Of a stretch of DNA of 15,803 bases, positions 1-9,095 are shown in pieces. The translations under genes were made by a program, and so were the position numbers. The first letter of the stretch is position 1, and each line of letters begins with the position of its first letter. The notes under the pieces were generated by a model, which saw nothing but the letters and a program-made list of their open reading frames with translations, searched no databases and was not told the origin of the DNA. This DNA comes from GWB2-37-7 sp049684915 (GTDB taxonomy: Bacteria; Bacillota; Clostridia; Lutisporales; Lutisporaceae), in the NCBI GenBank assembly GCA_049684915.1, contig JBAVGO010000148.1, positions 1-15,803 of the forward strand. The letters are read 5' to 3'.

Positions 1-1
1 T

Positions 2-3000
2 CCTTTAAATGTAGCTTTGATTGCACCATATGTTTTTGATGCTTCAGTAAAGCAGATATTTGCAAGCTTATTAAGAGGTAATTGCCTGTATATTGTTCCA
101 GAAGAATATAGAAATATAGGAGAAAAGCTAACAGAATACTACATTGAAAATTCTATAGATATTTCAGATGGAACACCGTCGCATTTTAAATTAATATTGG
201 GCGATAACATAGAAAAAATAAAAGATATTCCAGTAAAGCATTTTATAATTGGTGGAGAAGCATTACCTGTTAATGTAGTTCAAGAATTTTTAGCATTTTT
301 CAAAGACAAAAAACCTAATATAACTAATATATATGGACCAACTGAATGCTGCGTTGACTCGACCGCTTTTTTAGTTGACAGTAATCAGCTTGATACATTA
401 AATACTATTCCTATCGGTCGTCCTTTAGTAAACTACAACATATATGTATTGGATAAGTATAATAAACTTCAACCAATAGGAGTAGCAGGAGAATTATGCA
501 TAGCAGGAGCTGGACTGGCAAGAGGATATCTAAATAAACCAGAGATGACCGAAGAAAAATTCGTTGCGAATCCATTTGAGCCAGGAAAGAAGATGTATAA
601 GACAGGAGACCTTGTTAAATGGCTACCTGATGGTGATATAGAATTTTTAGGTCGTATAGATCATCAAGTAAAAATCAGAGGTTACCGTATTGAAATAGGT
701 GAGATTGAGTCCGTTATTAAGAGTCATTCGACCGTTCAAGACTCAATAGTAATAGTTCACACAGATAATACAGGCGATAAAGCATTAGTAGCATACATAG
801 TTCCAAAGACAAGCAGTGATGAGAAATATAGCGAAGCAAGCTTAAAAGAACATTTAAAGAAACAACTTCCCAAATACATGGTTCCTACTATATTTGTACA
901 GCTTGAAAGTATGCCATTAAATACTAATGGTAAAATTGACCGTTTTGCACTCCCAAAACCTGATATGCAGCAAAGGGGTTCAGATGAAAGCTTTGTAGAA
1001 CCAAGGAACAAAGAAGAAATAGAAATGGCTAAGATATGGGCTAAAACGCTTGGAATAGACAAAATTGGAATTGATGATGATTTCTTTGACTTAGGTGGAG
1101 ATTCCTTTAAGGCAATTAAGCTAGCAAGAAGCATCAGTAGCAGCTTAGGAGTAATGGAGTTGTTTAAGAACCCAACGATACGTGAGCTAGTAGCATATTT
1201 ATCAAAAGATGTTACAGGTGAGAGGACTATACTGAACGAACTTACAAAACCTATTGCTGAAAAGGATAAGGCTGTATCACTAATTTGCTTTCCTTTCGGA
1301 GGAGGCAGTGCGATATCTTATCAGCCATTAGCCAATGCTCTACCGAAGAATTATTCGCTTTATTCCGTTGAGCTTCCTGGACATGACTACAGCCGACCTG
1401 ATGAAGAACTAGCATCAATTGAGGATTGTGCAGAACGTTGTTTGAAAGAAATAATAGAAAATGTTAAGGGACCTATAGTTATTTATGGACATTGTTTAGG
1501 TGCTACTATGGCAGCATTTCTTGCTTACAAGCTGGAGGAGGCTGGCATTCAAGTTGACGGAGTTTTTGTGGCGGCTATGTTCCCAGCACCACGTATTACT
1601 AATACGTTTTTCAAGATTTGGGATAAGATATTCCCTAACAAATCGACAGATAAGGGTAACAGAGACATGATGAAAACTCTTGGAGGCTTGAACAGTGACA
1701 TTAACCCTGAGGAAACAGAATTTATTCTTAGGAATTTGATGCATGATTCAACGGAATGTATAAGGTGGTATACAGAAGTTTACAATGATAAGGAAAAGGG
1801 AAAATTTAAGCCACCAATAACATGCGTAGTTGGAGAAGGCGATAGAGTTACAGAATTCTATCAAGAAAGATATAAGGAATGGGAACACTTTAGTGATAAT
1901 GTAGATTTAAAAACAATTAAAGATGCAGGACACTTTTTCTTCAAAAATCAGGCAGTGGAATTAGCTGAGCTTATTAAAGAAAAAATTGAATTATGGCAAG
2001 GACGTTCTTCAACCAAACCCGAAGCTAAGAAAATAGAAGAAGCCCAAGAAGATAAGGTAAAATTAAAAACACTTACGGGAAAGCAAGTAGTTCCAAGTAT
2101 GAGTTTATTTATGATGGTTGCTATTGTACAAATAATATCTGAAATTGGTACAATATTATCTACTTTTGGATCAGGTATATGGGTCTATCAGCAAACCAAT
2201 GCACTATCACAGTTTGCTATGATGCTGCTTTTTAGAATAGTTCCTACTATTTTGATCTTACCAATTTCAGGTGCCATTGTTGACAGGTTTGATAGACGTT
2301 TAATTTTAATTGCCGCTGATATACTTTCAGCTATATGCTCTTTGGGTTTAATTATATTGTTATATAATAACGGACTTCAAATTTGGCAAGTTTATGTATT
2401 TACAGTTGTAGCATCTGTTGCAGGTAGTTTTAGACAGCCAGCTTATATGGCAGCAATTACTCAGATTACACCCAAAATGTATTTGGCACAGGCAAATAGT
2501 GTTTCTCAATTTTCAATTGCAATAGGAGGAATACTAGCATCAATTTGCGGAGGTGTATTTTTTGATTCTATAGGCTTTAAGGGACTAGTTACCATAGATT
2601 TAATAACCTTCATAATATCAATAGTTGCTTTGACTTTTATCAGATTCCCAGATACCATGTTTGCAAGAGCTGAGGAAACTATTCGTAAACAGCTAATGGG
2701 TGGTTGGAATTTCATAATTAGAAGAAAAAGCATGGTTGTAATGGTTATATTTTTCTTATTAGTAAATTTCTTAGGTAATATTTTTGATGTTATTATGACA
2801 CCGCTAATACTTACATTTAGTAATGCATCAATGCTTGGATTTATAAACGCATTTTCAGGAATTGGAGTTTTGAGCGGAGCTATAATTATGTTAGTAACTG
2901 GTGGCACAAAGAAAAGAGCAAAAGGCATGGTTGGTTTTGTAATTCCGTTAGCTATTTCAGTATTCATCGCAGGAATAAGACCACTACCTGTTTTCTCGGC

Positions 3001-3439
3001 TATAGCTCTTTTCGGAGTTGCATTCTCTATAACTATTGTAAATATTCATTGGCAGTCACTAATACAGGTTAAGGTTGGACTGGAATTACAAGGACGTGTA
3101 TTTGCAGTTAATAGGATGCTGGTTGCTATGTTAACACCACTCAGTTACGTTACCGCAGGTGTATTAGCTGATAAGGTGTTTGCACCTATGATGCAAAACA
3201 ACTTCTTTAGCTCGTCAATAGCTAATTTAATTTTAGGCGCGGGCGTAGGACGTGAAATGAGACTAAATATTCTAATTGCAGGAGCAATATTATTTGTCTG
3301 GGGCATAATAGGGTTTAGATACAAGCAATTAAGTGAAATGGACGATATACTCGAAGATGCAAATCCAGGCGAGGTTATTATTAAGGATAAGGATAAGCTA
3401 CAGCAAATGTATGATGGGAAGATCAAAGTAGGTATGTAG
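2..3439 (+). CDS. NRPS C-terminal module: adenylation-PCP-thioesterase fused to an MFS transporter (5' end outside window)
   Basis: The frame is open from base 2, so the start lies upstream; residues are numbered from the TTG at 17. The adenylation domain shows core motifs FDAS (A4, 7-10), NIYGPTE (A5, 104-110), YKTGDL (A7, 194-199), GRIDHQVKIRGYRIE (A8, 212-226) and NGKID (A10, 304-308). By alignment to GrsA I read the pocket code as D-A-K-D-I-G-I-V-D-K, close to the Glu code I recall. The carrier protein has LGGDS with the phosphopantetheine serine at 363. The thioesterase (about 418-660) has GHCLGA, so Cys493 replaces the usual Ser, with likely Asp609 and His639. A charged linker leads into about 12 membrane helices (697-1101) with an MFS loop GAIVDRFDRR (752-761). 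The chain therefore loads the last residue, releases the peptide and probably exports it. The frame is continuous, so the fusion is real in this sequence. It ends before a strong terminator. Confidence 0.93.
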   Translation, partial: PLNVALIAPYVFDASVKQIFASLLRGNCLYIVPEEYRNIGEKLTEYYIENSIDISDGTPSHFKLILGDNIEKIKDIPVKHFIIGGEALPVNVVQEFLAFFKDKKPNITNIYGPTECCVDSTAFLVDSNQLDTLNTIPIGRPLVNYNIYVLDKYNKLQPIGVAGELCIAGAGLARGYLNKPEMTEEKFVANPFEPGKKMYKTGDLVKWLPDGDIEFLGRIDHQVKIRGYRIEIGEIESVIKSHSTVQDSIVIVHTDNTGDKALVAYIVPKTSSDEKYSEASLKEHLKKQLPKYMVPTIFVQLESMPLNTNGKIDRFALPKPDMQQRGSDESFVEPRNKEEIEMAKIWAKTLGIDKIGIDDDFFDLGGDSFKAIKLARSISSSLGVMELFKNPTIRELVAYLSKDVTGERTILNELTKPIAEKDKAVSLICFPFGGGSAISYQPLANALPKNYSLYSVELPGHDYSRPDEELASIEDCAERCLKEIIENVKGPIVIYGHCLGATMAAFLAYKLEEAGIQVDGVFVAAMFPAPRITNTFFKIWDKIFPNKSTDKGNRDMMKTLGGLNSDINPEETEFILRNLMHDSTECIRWYTEVYNDKEKGKFKPPITCVVGEGDRVTEFYQERYKEWEHFSDNVDLKTIKDAGHFFFKNQAVELAELIKEKIELWQGRSSTKPEAKKIEEAQEDKVKLKTLTGKQVVPSMSLFMMVAIVQIISEIGTILSTFGSGIWVYQQTNALSQFAMMLLFRIVPTILILPISGAIVDRFDRRLILIAADILSAICSLGLIILLYNNGLQIWQVYVFTVVASVAGSFRQPAYMAAITQITPKMYLAQANSVSQFSIAIGGILASICGGVFFDSIGFKGLVTIDLITFIISIVALTFIRFPDTMFARAEETIRKQLMGGWNFIIRRKSMVVMVIFFLLVNFLGNIFDVIMTPLILTFSNASMLGFINAFSGIGVLSGAIIMLVTGGTKKRAKGMVGFVIPLAISVFIAGIRPLPVFSAIALFGVAFSITIVNIHWQSLIQVKVGLELQGRVFAVNRMLVAMLTPLSYVTAGVLADKVFAPMMQNNFFSSSIANLILGAGVGREMRLNILIAGAILFVWGIIGFRYKQLSEMDDILEDANPGEVIIKDKDKLQQMYDGKIKVGM

Positions 3440-3507
3440 GCTTAAGTGAATATTTATTTTCAGAGCTTCCCCAGGTATACAGGTTATTAGATTATTGAAA
3501 TGGCATG

Positions 3508-3553
3508 ACCCATATAGTAAAATAATCATATGATTTACTATATGGGTATTTTT
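3508..3553 (+). terminator. Intrinsic terminator of the NRPS gene
   Basis: A perfect 14-bp inverted repeat (acccatatagtaaa at 3508-3521 with tttactatatgggt at 3534-3547) encloses a 12-nt loop and is followed by A and five Ts. It lies about 70 bp after the NRPS stop and separates that gene from the surface-protein gene. Confidence 0.85.
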
Positions 3554-3658
3554 CTATATTTAAGCTGGAAATTCTTGCTCAGTTCAATATTTAGGGACAG
3601 TAACCTGTAAAGGAGTGTATCTATGAAAGTAATAGAAGAAATTTTAAGGAGGATTCAT

Positions 3659-6652
3659 ATGTACGTCAAATTAAAAGCAATTGTATCATTCCTTCTATGC
3701 TTGGCGCTGGCAGTCGGTACGATTCCCAGTATGCCAGTAGGTTCGAATGTCTTCGCAGAGGAAAACCAGGCGGATGGTAAAATGATTATTGTGCCAGAAA
3801 GCGGGCTTTATTACGGAGGGCATACCTACGTTGTTTTTTCGGTACAGGATTCTTCTTGGAATTGGGAACGTCAAGAAGCGTTTTGCGAAGGGCTTGGATT
3901 TGCAGCTGGCGTTGATGCCCATTTGGCTTCCATTGAGAGTAGTGGGGAAAATTCTACAATAATGAGTCTGATGACTATGAATGAAGATAATTATGCAGGA
4001 TATGCGATTGGAGCAAGTGAAACAAACGGTACGTGGAAATGGGTGGATGGTAATATTTTTGGGCGTCAGATATATACATATGATGAAGAAGGAAATATCA
4101 GCGGAGCACAATATTCAACCTTAGGTTATGATGGTTGGTGTACTGGGGTTCATGACGGATTTGACCATAGTGGGAACGGACGAGAGCCAAATATTTGGCA
4201 TGGACCGTATTGTGATCAACACTACGCATATGCATCAAGGAACAACTGGCATAATGAAGTAAATCTTAGCGGTGGACCGTTTATTTGCGAATTTGATGGG
4301 GAGGTTTGCTTTGCTTACGCAGAATTGAATCAAGACATAGACTATTTTGAACCAGTTGACTTATATTCTGCATTTCAGGATATTTATCAGTACAATCCAG
4401 GTATCTATCTTGACCTTGGAGATGGATACAGTGTCGCAAAGCCAATGAAAAGAAGCGAAGCACCCAAATCGCTTACAAAACAAAATGGCGGAGAGTATCC
4501 CGTGCATCCTGAAATGCATTTCAATTTTCATGGCTGGGCTTACAAAGCGGTCGGCGGGCAGACGGAGCTTTTCGGGCATCAAACGAAAGAGCCTATGAAG
4601 ATATGGGATTATAACAGCACTGAGCCGCTTGATGTATGGGAAAATGAACCGATTCTTATCCTACATGCTGCATGGGAGGATGCGGATAATTGGGATGAGT
4701 CGGATGAGAATGAGTCTGAAACTTATCTTGCAATCTCCCAGTTCGTCTATATGCTAGGTGCCGACCCGGGAGGTCCTTATAGAGGAATGTCTGTGAGTGA
4801 AGCTATTAAGGAATTCTATGCTCGTGGAAATAACACAGAAGATTTGGAGAAAAGGTTGCCGCACTTAAAGAATGACGAGAACATTACCGAGGAAGATTTT
4901 ATTTATGCGTCTGTGGGAGGTTGGAGAATTAAAAACTATTCAGAGATTGACAGCAGTGCTTGGGACAGTGAACTGAAACCTTGGGATGGTGCTGTTAACC
5001 CAGAAAATGGAACTGGCTGGTCGTTTTTCGGGGCGGCAGTAGAGAATAACGCAGGAGCAAACGCAGTGGTGTACAAGGGGACAGATCCGAATGAAGATGA
5101 CAGTATATACACAGATGCTCTTTTTGGAGTAAAGGGAGTTTTGAACACCCAATTTCAGCAGGCAATGAACTTCTTTAGGGATAACCATGATGAACGCACG
5201 TTTGTTGTTGGGCATTCGCTTGGTGGTGCGTTAGCGAGCCATGTGGCTTTAACGTTCGGTGTAAACGCACACACAATCAACAGTGCGGAGGGTTGGACGA
5301 TTCCACTTACAATTCGTAAAAACTATCTGACGAATGATTTTGAAGGAAATGATAAGCTGGATAATCTTGACCCTTGGATTCATATGAACGATCAATTAAT
5401 AGGCAAGCATTCCATTTCCGTTAGAAGTCATCATGAAATTAATATGCCCAAAAATTCTTTGCAAGATCATATGATAAGTCAATCCATCGTCTATGAGAAT
5501 GGCAAGTATTTCATTGGACCATCTGAATACAAATCATATGAAGGGGTATGGGAGTATTTCGTAGGAAATGGGTTAACTTCGAGTGAAAAAAATCCGAATG
5601 CGTCTAATGAAGAAATTTATCTGGGGACTTCCGGCAGTGACAACTATGAATATAATAGCTTGACTGGCGGTATCATGTTTGGCGGTGCTGGAAACGATAT
5701 TTTAAAAGGCAGTCCCGGCAATGACATACTAATCGGTGGCACTGGCAATGACATACTAAAAGGTGGGCTTGGTGATGATACATATGTCATAAGGAGCAAT
5801 CCGGAAGGGTCTGTCGGCATTGTAGATAACTATTCCTCATCGACCCACATCAAAATAGTGAATTTGGATGTTGTAGAAATAAATACCAGCGTCGATATGT
5901 TAAACGAGGACGGAACAGCCAATAAGGGCTGTGTCATATTACTCTCGGACGGTCAGAAAGTGATATTGGATTCAAAAACACTGGAAAATGCGGAAATTTA
6001 TCTGGTTGACGCGCCGGAAGCCGTTGTTTGGGGAGAAGAGCCAAAAGAGAAATTAATATGGCCATCAGAAAATGAGGTACAGACAAGCAACAAAGATACA
6101 CCATTTATCGATGTGCCGGCTGATGCGTGGTATGCCGGGGATATTGTGTGGGCTTTTAAAAACGGTCTGTACAGTGGTACAAGTGAAACGAAGTTCAGCC
6201 CAAACCTTGCGATGACACGAGGTATGCTCGTAACTATACTCGGACGACTTCATAGAGCCGATTTGAGCGGTTTTACAGGGGATGCCTTCGGCGATGTGGA
6301 TGTCGATTCGTGGTATGCACCTTCTGTAGAATGGGCAAAAGATAACGGTCTTGTAAGCGGCACAGGTAACGATAATTTTTCTCCGGACGCGGAGATTACC
6401 CGTCAGGACTTGGCTGCAATACTGATGCGTTATACCAAATTCGCAGGCAAGGATATTGCGACGCCGCTCCAAAACGATTCCTTTGCGGACGACAAGGAAA
6501 TCGTGGATTATGCCAAAGAACCCGTTGCTGTACTCCACAACGCAGGAGTGATAAGTGGCAAGCCAGGCGGCATGTTTGACCCACAAGGAAAAGCAACACG
6601 GGCTGAGGTCGCCGTAATACTGCATCGATATGTAGAAAAAATAGTGGAATAG
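3659..6652 (+). CDS. Secreted mosaic surface protein: C-type lectin-like domain, class 3 lipase, RTX-like repeats, three SLH domains
   Basis: Residues are numbered from the alternative ATG at 3623. I prefer the in-frame ATG at 3659 (residue 13): it follows aaggagg at 3646-3652 and starts a standard signal peptide (hydrophobic core, probable cleavage after VFA near residue 45). The upstream ATG also has an aaaggag, so both are possible. Residues about 61-225 resemble a C-type lectin fold: Cys88, Cys173, Cys197 and Cys222 fit the two conserved disulfides, with LASIES, WKWVDG and FICEF motifs. Residues about 370-625 are a class 3 lipase-like alpha/beta hydrolase with GHSLGG (Ser532), probable Asp590 and His616. 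Residues 667-720 carry GGxGNDIL-type calcium-binding repeats. Residues about 828-1005 hold three SLH repeats for anchoring to secondary cell-wall polymer. Predicted role: a surface-bound lipid or ester hydrolase with a glycan-binding head. Its codons look more GC-rich than those of its neighbours, suggesting separate acquisition. The substrate is unknown. Confidence 0.9.
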   Translation: MYVKLKAIVSFLLCLALAVGTIPSMPVGSNVFAEENQADGKMIIVPESGLYYGGHTYVVFSVQDSSWNWERQEAFCEGLGFAAGVDAHLASIESSGENSTIMSLMTMNEDNYAGYAIGASETNGTWKWVDGNIFGRQIYTYDEEGNISGAQYSTLGYDGWCTGVHDGFDHSGNGREPNIWHGPYCDQHYAYASRNNWHNEVNLSGGPFICEFDGEVCFAYAELNQDIDYFEPVDLYSAFQDIYQYNPGIYLDLGDGYSVAKPMKRSEAPKSLTKQNGGEYPVHPEMHFNFHGWAYKAVGGQTELFGHQTKEPMKIWDYNSTEPLDVWENEPILILHAAWEDADNWDESDENESETYLAISQFVYMLGADPGGPYRGMSVSEAIKEFYARGNNTEDLEKRLPHLKNDENITEEDFIYASVGGWRIKNYSEIDSSAWDSELKPWDGAVNPENGTGWSFFGAAVENNAGANAVVYKGTDPNEDDSIYTDALFGVKGVLNTQFQQAMNFFRDNHDERTFVVGHSLGGALASHVALTFGVNAHTINSAEGWTIPLTIRKNYLTNDFEGNDKLDNLDPWIHMNDQLIGKHSISVRSHHEINMPKNSLQDHMISQSIVYENGKYFIGPSEYKSYEGVWEYFVGNGLTSSEKNPNASNEEIYLGTSGSDNYEYNSLTGGIMFGGAGNDILKGSPGNDILIGGTGNDILKGGLGDDTYVIRSNPEGSVGIVDNYSSSTHIKIVNLDVVEINTSVDMLNEDGTANKGCVILLSDGQKVILDSKTLENAEIYLVDAPEAVVWGEEPKEKLIWPSENEVQTSNKDTPFIDVPADAWYAGDIVWAFKNGLYSGTSETKFSPNLAMTRGMLVTILGRLHRADLSGFTGDAFGDVDVDSWYAPSVEWAKDNGLVSGTGNDNFSPDAEITRQDLAAILMRYTKFAGKDIATPLQNDSFADDKEIVDYAKEPVAVLHNAGVISGKPGGMFDPQGKATRAEVAVILHRYVEKIVE

Positions 6653-6667
6653 TCGACTTTTTATTTA

Positions 6668-6718
6668 TACCTTATAGCTATAACGTGCCAATATACGGTA
6701 TGATGTAGCTATAAGGTA
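6668..6718. repeat. 13-bp perfect inverted repeat upstream of the lipoprotein operon
   Basis: taccttatagcta (6668-6680) is the exact reverse complement of tagctataaggta (6706-6718), with 25 bp between. No T-run follows on either strand, so a terminator is unlikely. The spacer contains TATGAT (6699-6704), a fair -10 box, and the right arm ends just before the ribosome site aaggggg. An operator or a 5' leader hairpin is plausible; there is no direct proof of either. Confidence 0.5.
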
Positions 6719-6736
6719 AACTAAGGGGGAGTAAGG

Positions 6737-7612
6737 TTGAAGAAGCATTTTCTAATAGTAATAATTATGGTTACAGTAATAATTCTAGCCTCATGCTCTA
6801 CGGGAACAGTAAATCCCAAATTTACAAAAGACAGTTATCCAAGAGTTGATGGCTCAACAGCAACAATTCCTTTATCAGAAGATATAGCTGCGAAGTTACT
6901 CTCGATGACACCAGAGGAGAGCAAGGCATATATAAAACACAATACTACTCATAATGCTTATGTAAATTTGATTGATGGCAAGGCAGATATTATCTTTGTT
7001 ACTGAGCCCTCAGTTGAAGAGCTGGAGCTGGCAAGTAAGGCAGGTATTGAGCTAGAAGTAATACCAGTTGTAAAAGAAGCCTTTGTTTTTCTTGTAAATA
7101 AGGAGAACCCAGTGGATTCTATTTCTGTAAAACAGCTTCAGGACATATACGAAGGAAAGATTAAGAACTGGAAGGAGCTTGGTGGTCCTGATAAGGAGAT
7201 AATACCCTATCAAAGACCAGAAAACTCTGGAAGCCAGACTATTATGTTAAACATGGTAATGAAGGGCTTAAAAATTATGGATGCACCAACGGAGCTTAAA
7301 CCAGCTGAGATGTCAGGCTTAATTGAAGTAATTGCATCATATGATAACTCTGACAAAGCTATTGGCTACTCTGTTTATTACTTTGCTAATTCTATGTATA
7401 ATAAAGAAACTATAAAATTTGTAAAGCTAGATGGATTTGAGCCAAACAATGAAACAATAAAAAGTGATAAGTACCCATTCACCAGTGCATACTATGCTGT
7501 TCTTAAAAAAACCGAGCCAAAGGATTCAAATGCAAGAAAGCTATTAGCGTGGATTTTATCGGATGAGGGACAAAAGCTTGCTCTGCAAAGTGGCTACGTT
7601 CCTTTGAGGTAA
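6737..7612 (+). CDS. PstS-like substrate-binding lipoprotein
   Basis: The start is TTG at 6737, after the ribosome site aaggggg (6723-6729). The N-terminus is a lipoprotein signal with lipobox LASC, giving lipidated Cys20. The rest resembles the phosphate-binding PBP-like family: VDGSTAT (37-43) corresponds to the anion-binding GST loop of PstS, ENSGSQT (152-158) to its second ligand loop, and the end (LSDEGQKLALQSGYVPLR) is the usual family C-terminus. At 291 residues the length is normal. It is expected to sit on the outer face of the membrane and bind a small anion such as phosphate. No permease or ATPase genes lie beside it, so it may serve a distant ABC transporter or act as a sensor. 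It forms an operon with the next gene, 9 bp downstream. The ligand is inferred only from family resemblance. Confidence 0.85.
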   Translation: MKKHFLIVIIMVTVIILASCSTGTVNPKFTKDSYPRVDGSTATIPLSEDIAAKLLSMTPEESKAYIKHNTTHNAYVNLIDGKADIIFVTEPSVEELELASKAGIELEVIPVVKEAFVFLVNKENPVDSISVKQLQDIYEGKIKNWKELGGPDKEIIPYQRPENSGSQTIMLNMVMKGLKIMDAPTELKPAEMSGLIEVIASYDNSDKAIGYSVYYFANSMYNKETIKFVKLDGFEPNNETIKSDKYPFTSAYYAVLKKTEPKDSNARKLLAWILSDEGQKLALQSGYVPLR

Positions 7613-7621
7613 GGTGGTATT

Positions 7622-9079
7622 ATGAAAAGAAAGCTAAATATTATTTTAGTATTCATATTCTTACTGCTAACTATTAGCTGCGAGACTAAAAACATAACAA
7701 CAGAGCCTGTTGTAGAAGCAATAAAACCTACAATATCTTTTGATGAAAGAAGATTTATCTATAATAATGGTATAGAAGTTGAATATAAGAATATAGTCAC
7801 CACTGACGGAAAAAAGGTAGAGATAAGAAACAATTATCCAATTATATCAGGATTAAAGGATAAATCAATTCAAGATAAAATCAATAATGAAATAGTGGAG
7901 GTTGGGAAGACACTATTATCCCAGCTAGAAGCGGATTTGTTAAAGGCAAGTAAGAACAACACTATAAGTTATAGTATGAAAAATTCCAACGCATATATAA
8001 CATATAATTTTAACAATGTTATTTTTGTTGAGTACAGTGTTTACATTGAAGCTCAACTTAAAACAGAAAAGTATTATCCAATGTACAAAATTGTATCATA
8101 TGGCTATGATTTAAATATTGGAGAAAGAATTGAACTTGCTGAAATATTTAAGCCTGGAAGCGACTATAAGTCAAAAATTAATAATTTTATCTGCCAATAT
8201 ATAATTGAGAATAACTATGATGACTATGAAGCTGAGAAAATGACTAAGCCCTTTCAAGGGATTAGAGAAAATCAGAGCTATACCTTAGATATGTGGGGCT
8301 TAAGAATTATACTTGATGAAAAAAATGATGAGTTTGTTAATTGCGGTTACTCTGAACAGGTTCTAATCCCTCTTAAGTATCTTGGGGATGAACTATATTT
8401 TTTTGACAGATACGTTGATGAGGGTAAAAACATTTATGAAAAAGAAAAGCTGAGTAAAAAGTTGTTTCCAAACAAATTGGAGTTTAAGGTTAATAATATT
8501 ATACAAGAGGGAAATGAGAAATACTATATTTATATAAATCAAGGTGAATTTATCAATGTTCCAAATGAAGACATAGAAAAGAAGCTAAATGGGATGCTGG
8601 CATCAAGCTTTGACATAGAAGATTTCAAAGAGAGAGCTAAGGCTTATACAGGCTTAAATGGAAATCTCTACTTTGGAAGCTATAACCACGATGTCAATAT
8701 GTATATAAATGCTGGCGGTTATTTGAGCATGGCGACTACAGAGAATATTTATATAGGAAGTACATGGGAACTAAAAAAAATACCCTTCAATTATGATTTT
8801 AACTTAAACAAAGAAATACTTATAGGTGATTTATTTGTAGATGGGGTGGATATAGGAAAGACAATAAAGACTACTATAAAAAGTTTGAATTACCCTATAA
8901 CAGATGAAATGCTGGAAGCTGGTGTTGCGAAAGCTTTAAGATCAAACATTTTTAACTTTGACGAATATGGAATATATATATGCTTTTCACCAGAGGGTGC
9001 AAAATTGGACGACTATCAAAGATGGGTAACGGTTCCTTTTGAGGCTTTTGGCATAGAAAATATTCGCATATTAAATTAG
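7622..9079 (+). CDS. Lipoprotein with two tandem DUF4163/DUF3298-type units
   Basis: The ATG follows an aaggtgg that overlaps the stop of the PstS-like gene, so the two are probably translationally coupled. The N-terminus is a lipoprotein signal (LTISC, lipidated Cys20). The N-terminal half (about 50-255) has the features of the DUF4163/DUF3298 pair found in RsiV-like anti-sigma factors and the deacetylase PdaC: YPIISGLKDKSIQDKINNEI (72-91), YDLNIGERIELAEIFKPG (162-179), then WGLRIIL and LIPLKYLG. The second half (about 285-478) repeats this plan with FNLNKEILIGDLFVDG (393-408), YGIYICFSPEG and VTVPFEAFG. I see no transmembrane helix apart from the signal and no catalytic deacetylase domain, so this is an extracytoplasmic binding or sensing protein of unknown ligand. 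The family assignment is from motif recall, without a profile search. Confidence 0.78.
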   Translation: MKRKLNIILVFIFLLLTISCETKNITTEPVVEAIKPTISFDERRFIYNNGIEVEYKNIVTTDGKKVEIRNNYPIISGLKDKSIQDKINNEIVEVGKTLLSQLEADLLKASKNNTISYSMKNSNAYITYNFNNVIFVEYSVYIEAQLKTEKYYPMYKIVSYGYDLNIGERIELAEIFKPGSDYKSKINNFICQYIIENNYDDYEAEKMTKPFQGIRENQSYTLDMWGLRIILDEKNDEFVNCGYSEQVLIPLKYLGDELYFFDRYVDEGKNIYEKEKLSKKLFPNKLEFKVNNIIQEGNEKYYIYINQGEFINVPNEDIEKKLNGMLASSFDIEDFKERAKAYTGLNGNLYFGSYNHDVNMYINAGGYLSMATTENIYIGSTWELKKIPFNYDFNLNKEILIGDLFVDGVDIGKTIKTTIKSLNYPITDEMLEAGVAKALRSNIFNFDEYGIYICFSPEGAKLDDYQRWVTVPFEAFGIENIRILN

Positions 9080-9095
9080 GGGGTATCCCCAATGT

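Noticed and set aside
3593..3608. tagggacagtaacc resembling the complement of gatactgtccccc at 11474
   Set aside because: The shared word is only about 8-9 bases, too short to call a repeat without a genome-wide search.
5700..5775. Near-identical short DNA repeats (ggcaatgacatacta) suggesting a CRISPR or VNTR
   Set aside because: They encode the GGxGNDIL calcium-binding repeats in frame; there are no spacers and no array.
6065..6625. Long minus-strand frame opposite the SLH-repeat region
   Set aside because: It lies wholly inside a well-supported gene, has no recognisable domain, and reflects the GC-richer codon pattern of the sense gene.
9080..9090. gggg-tat-cccc mini hairpin after the lipoprotein operon
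   Set aside because: It has only 4 bp and no T-run; the larger hairpin just downstream explains termination.
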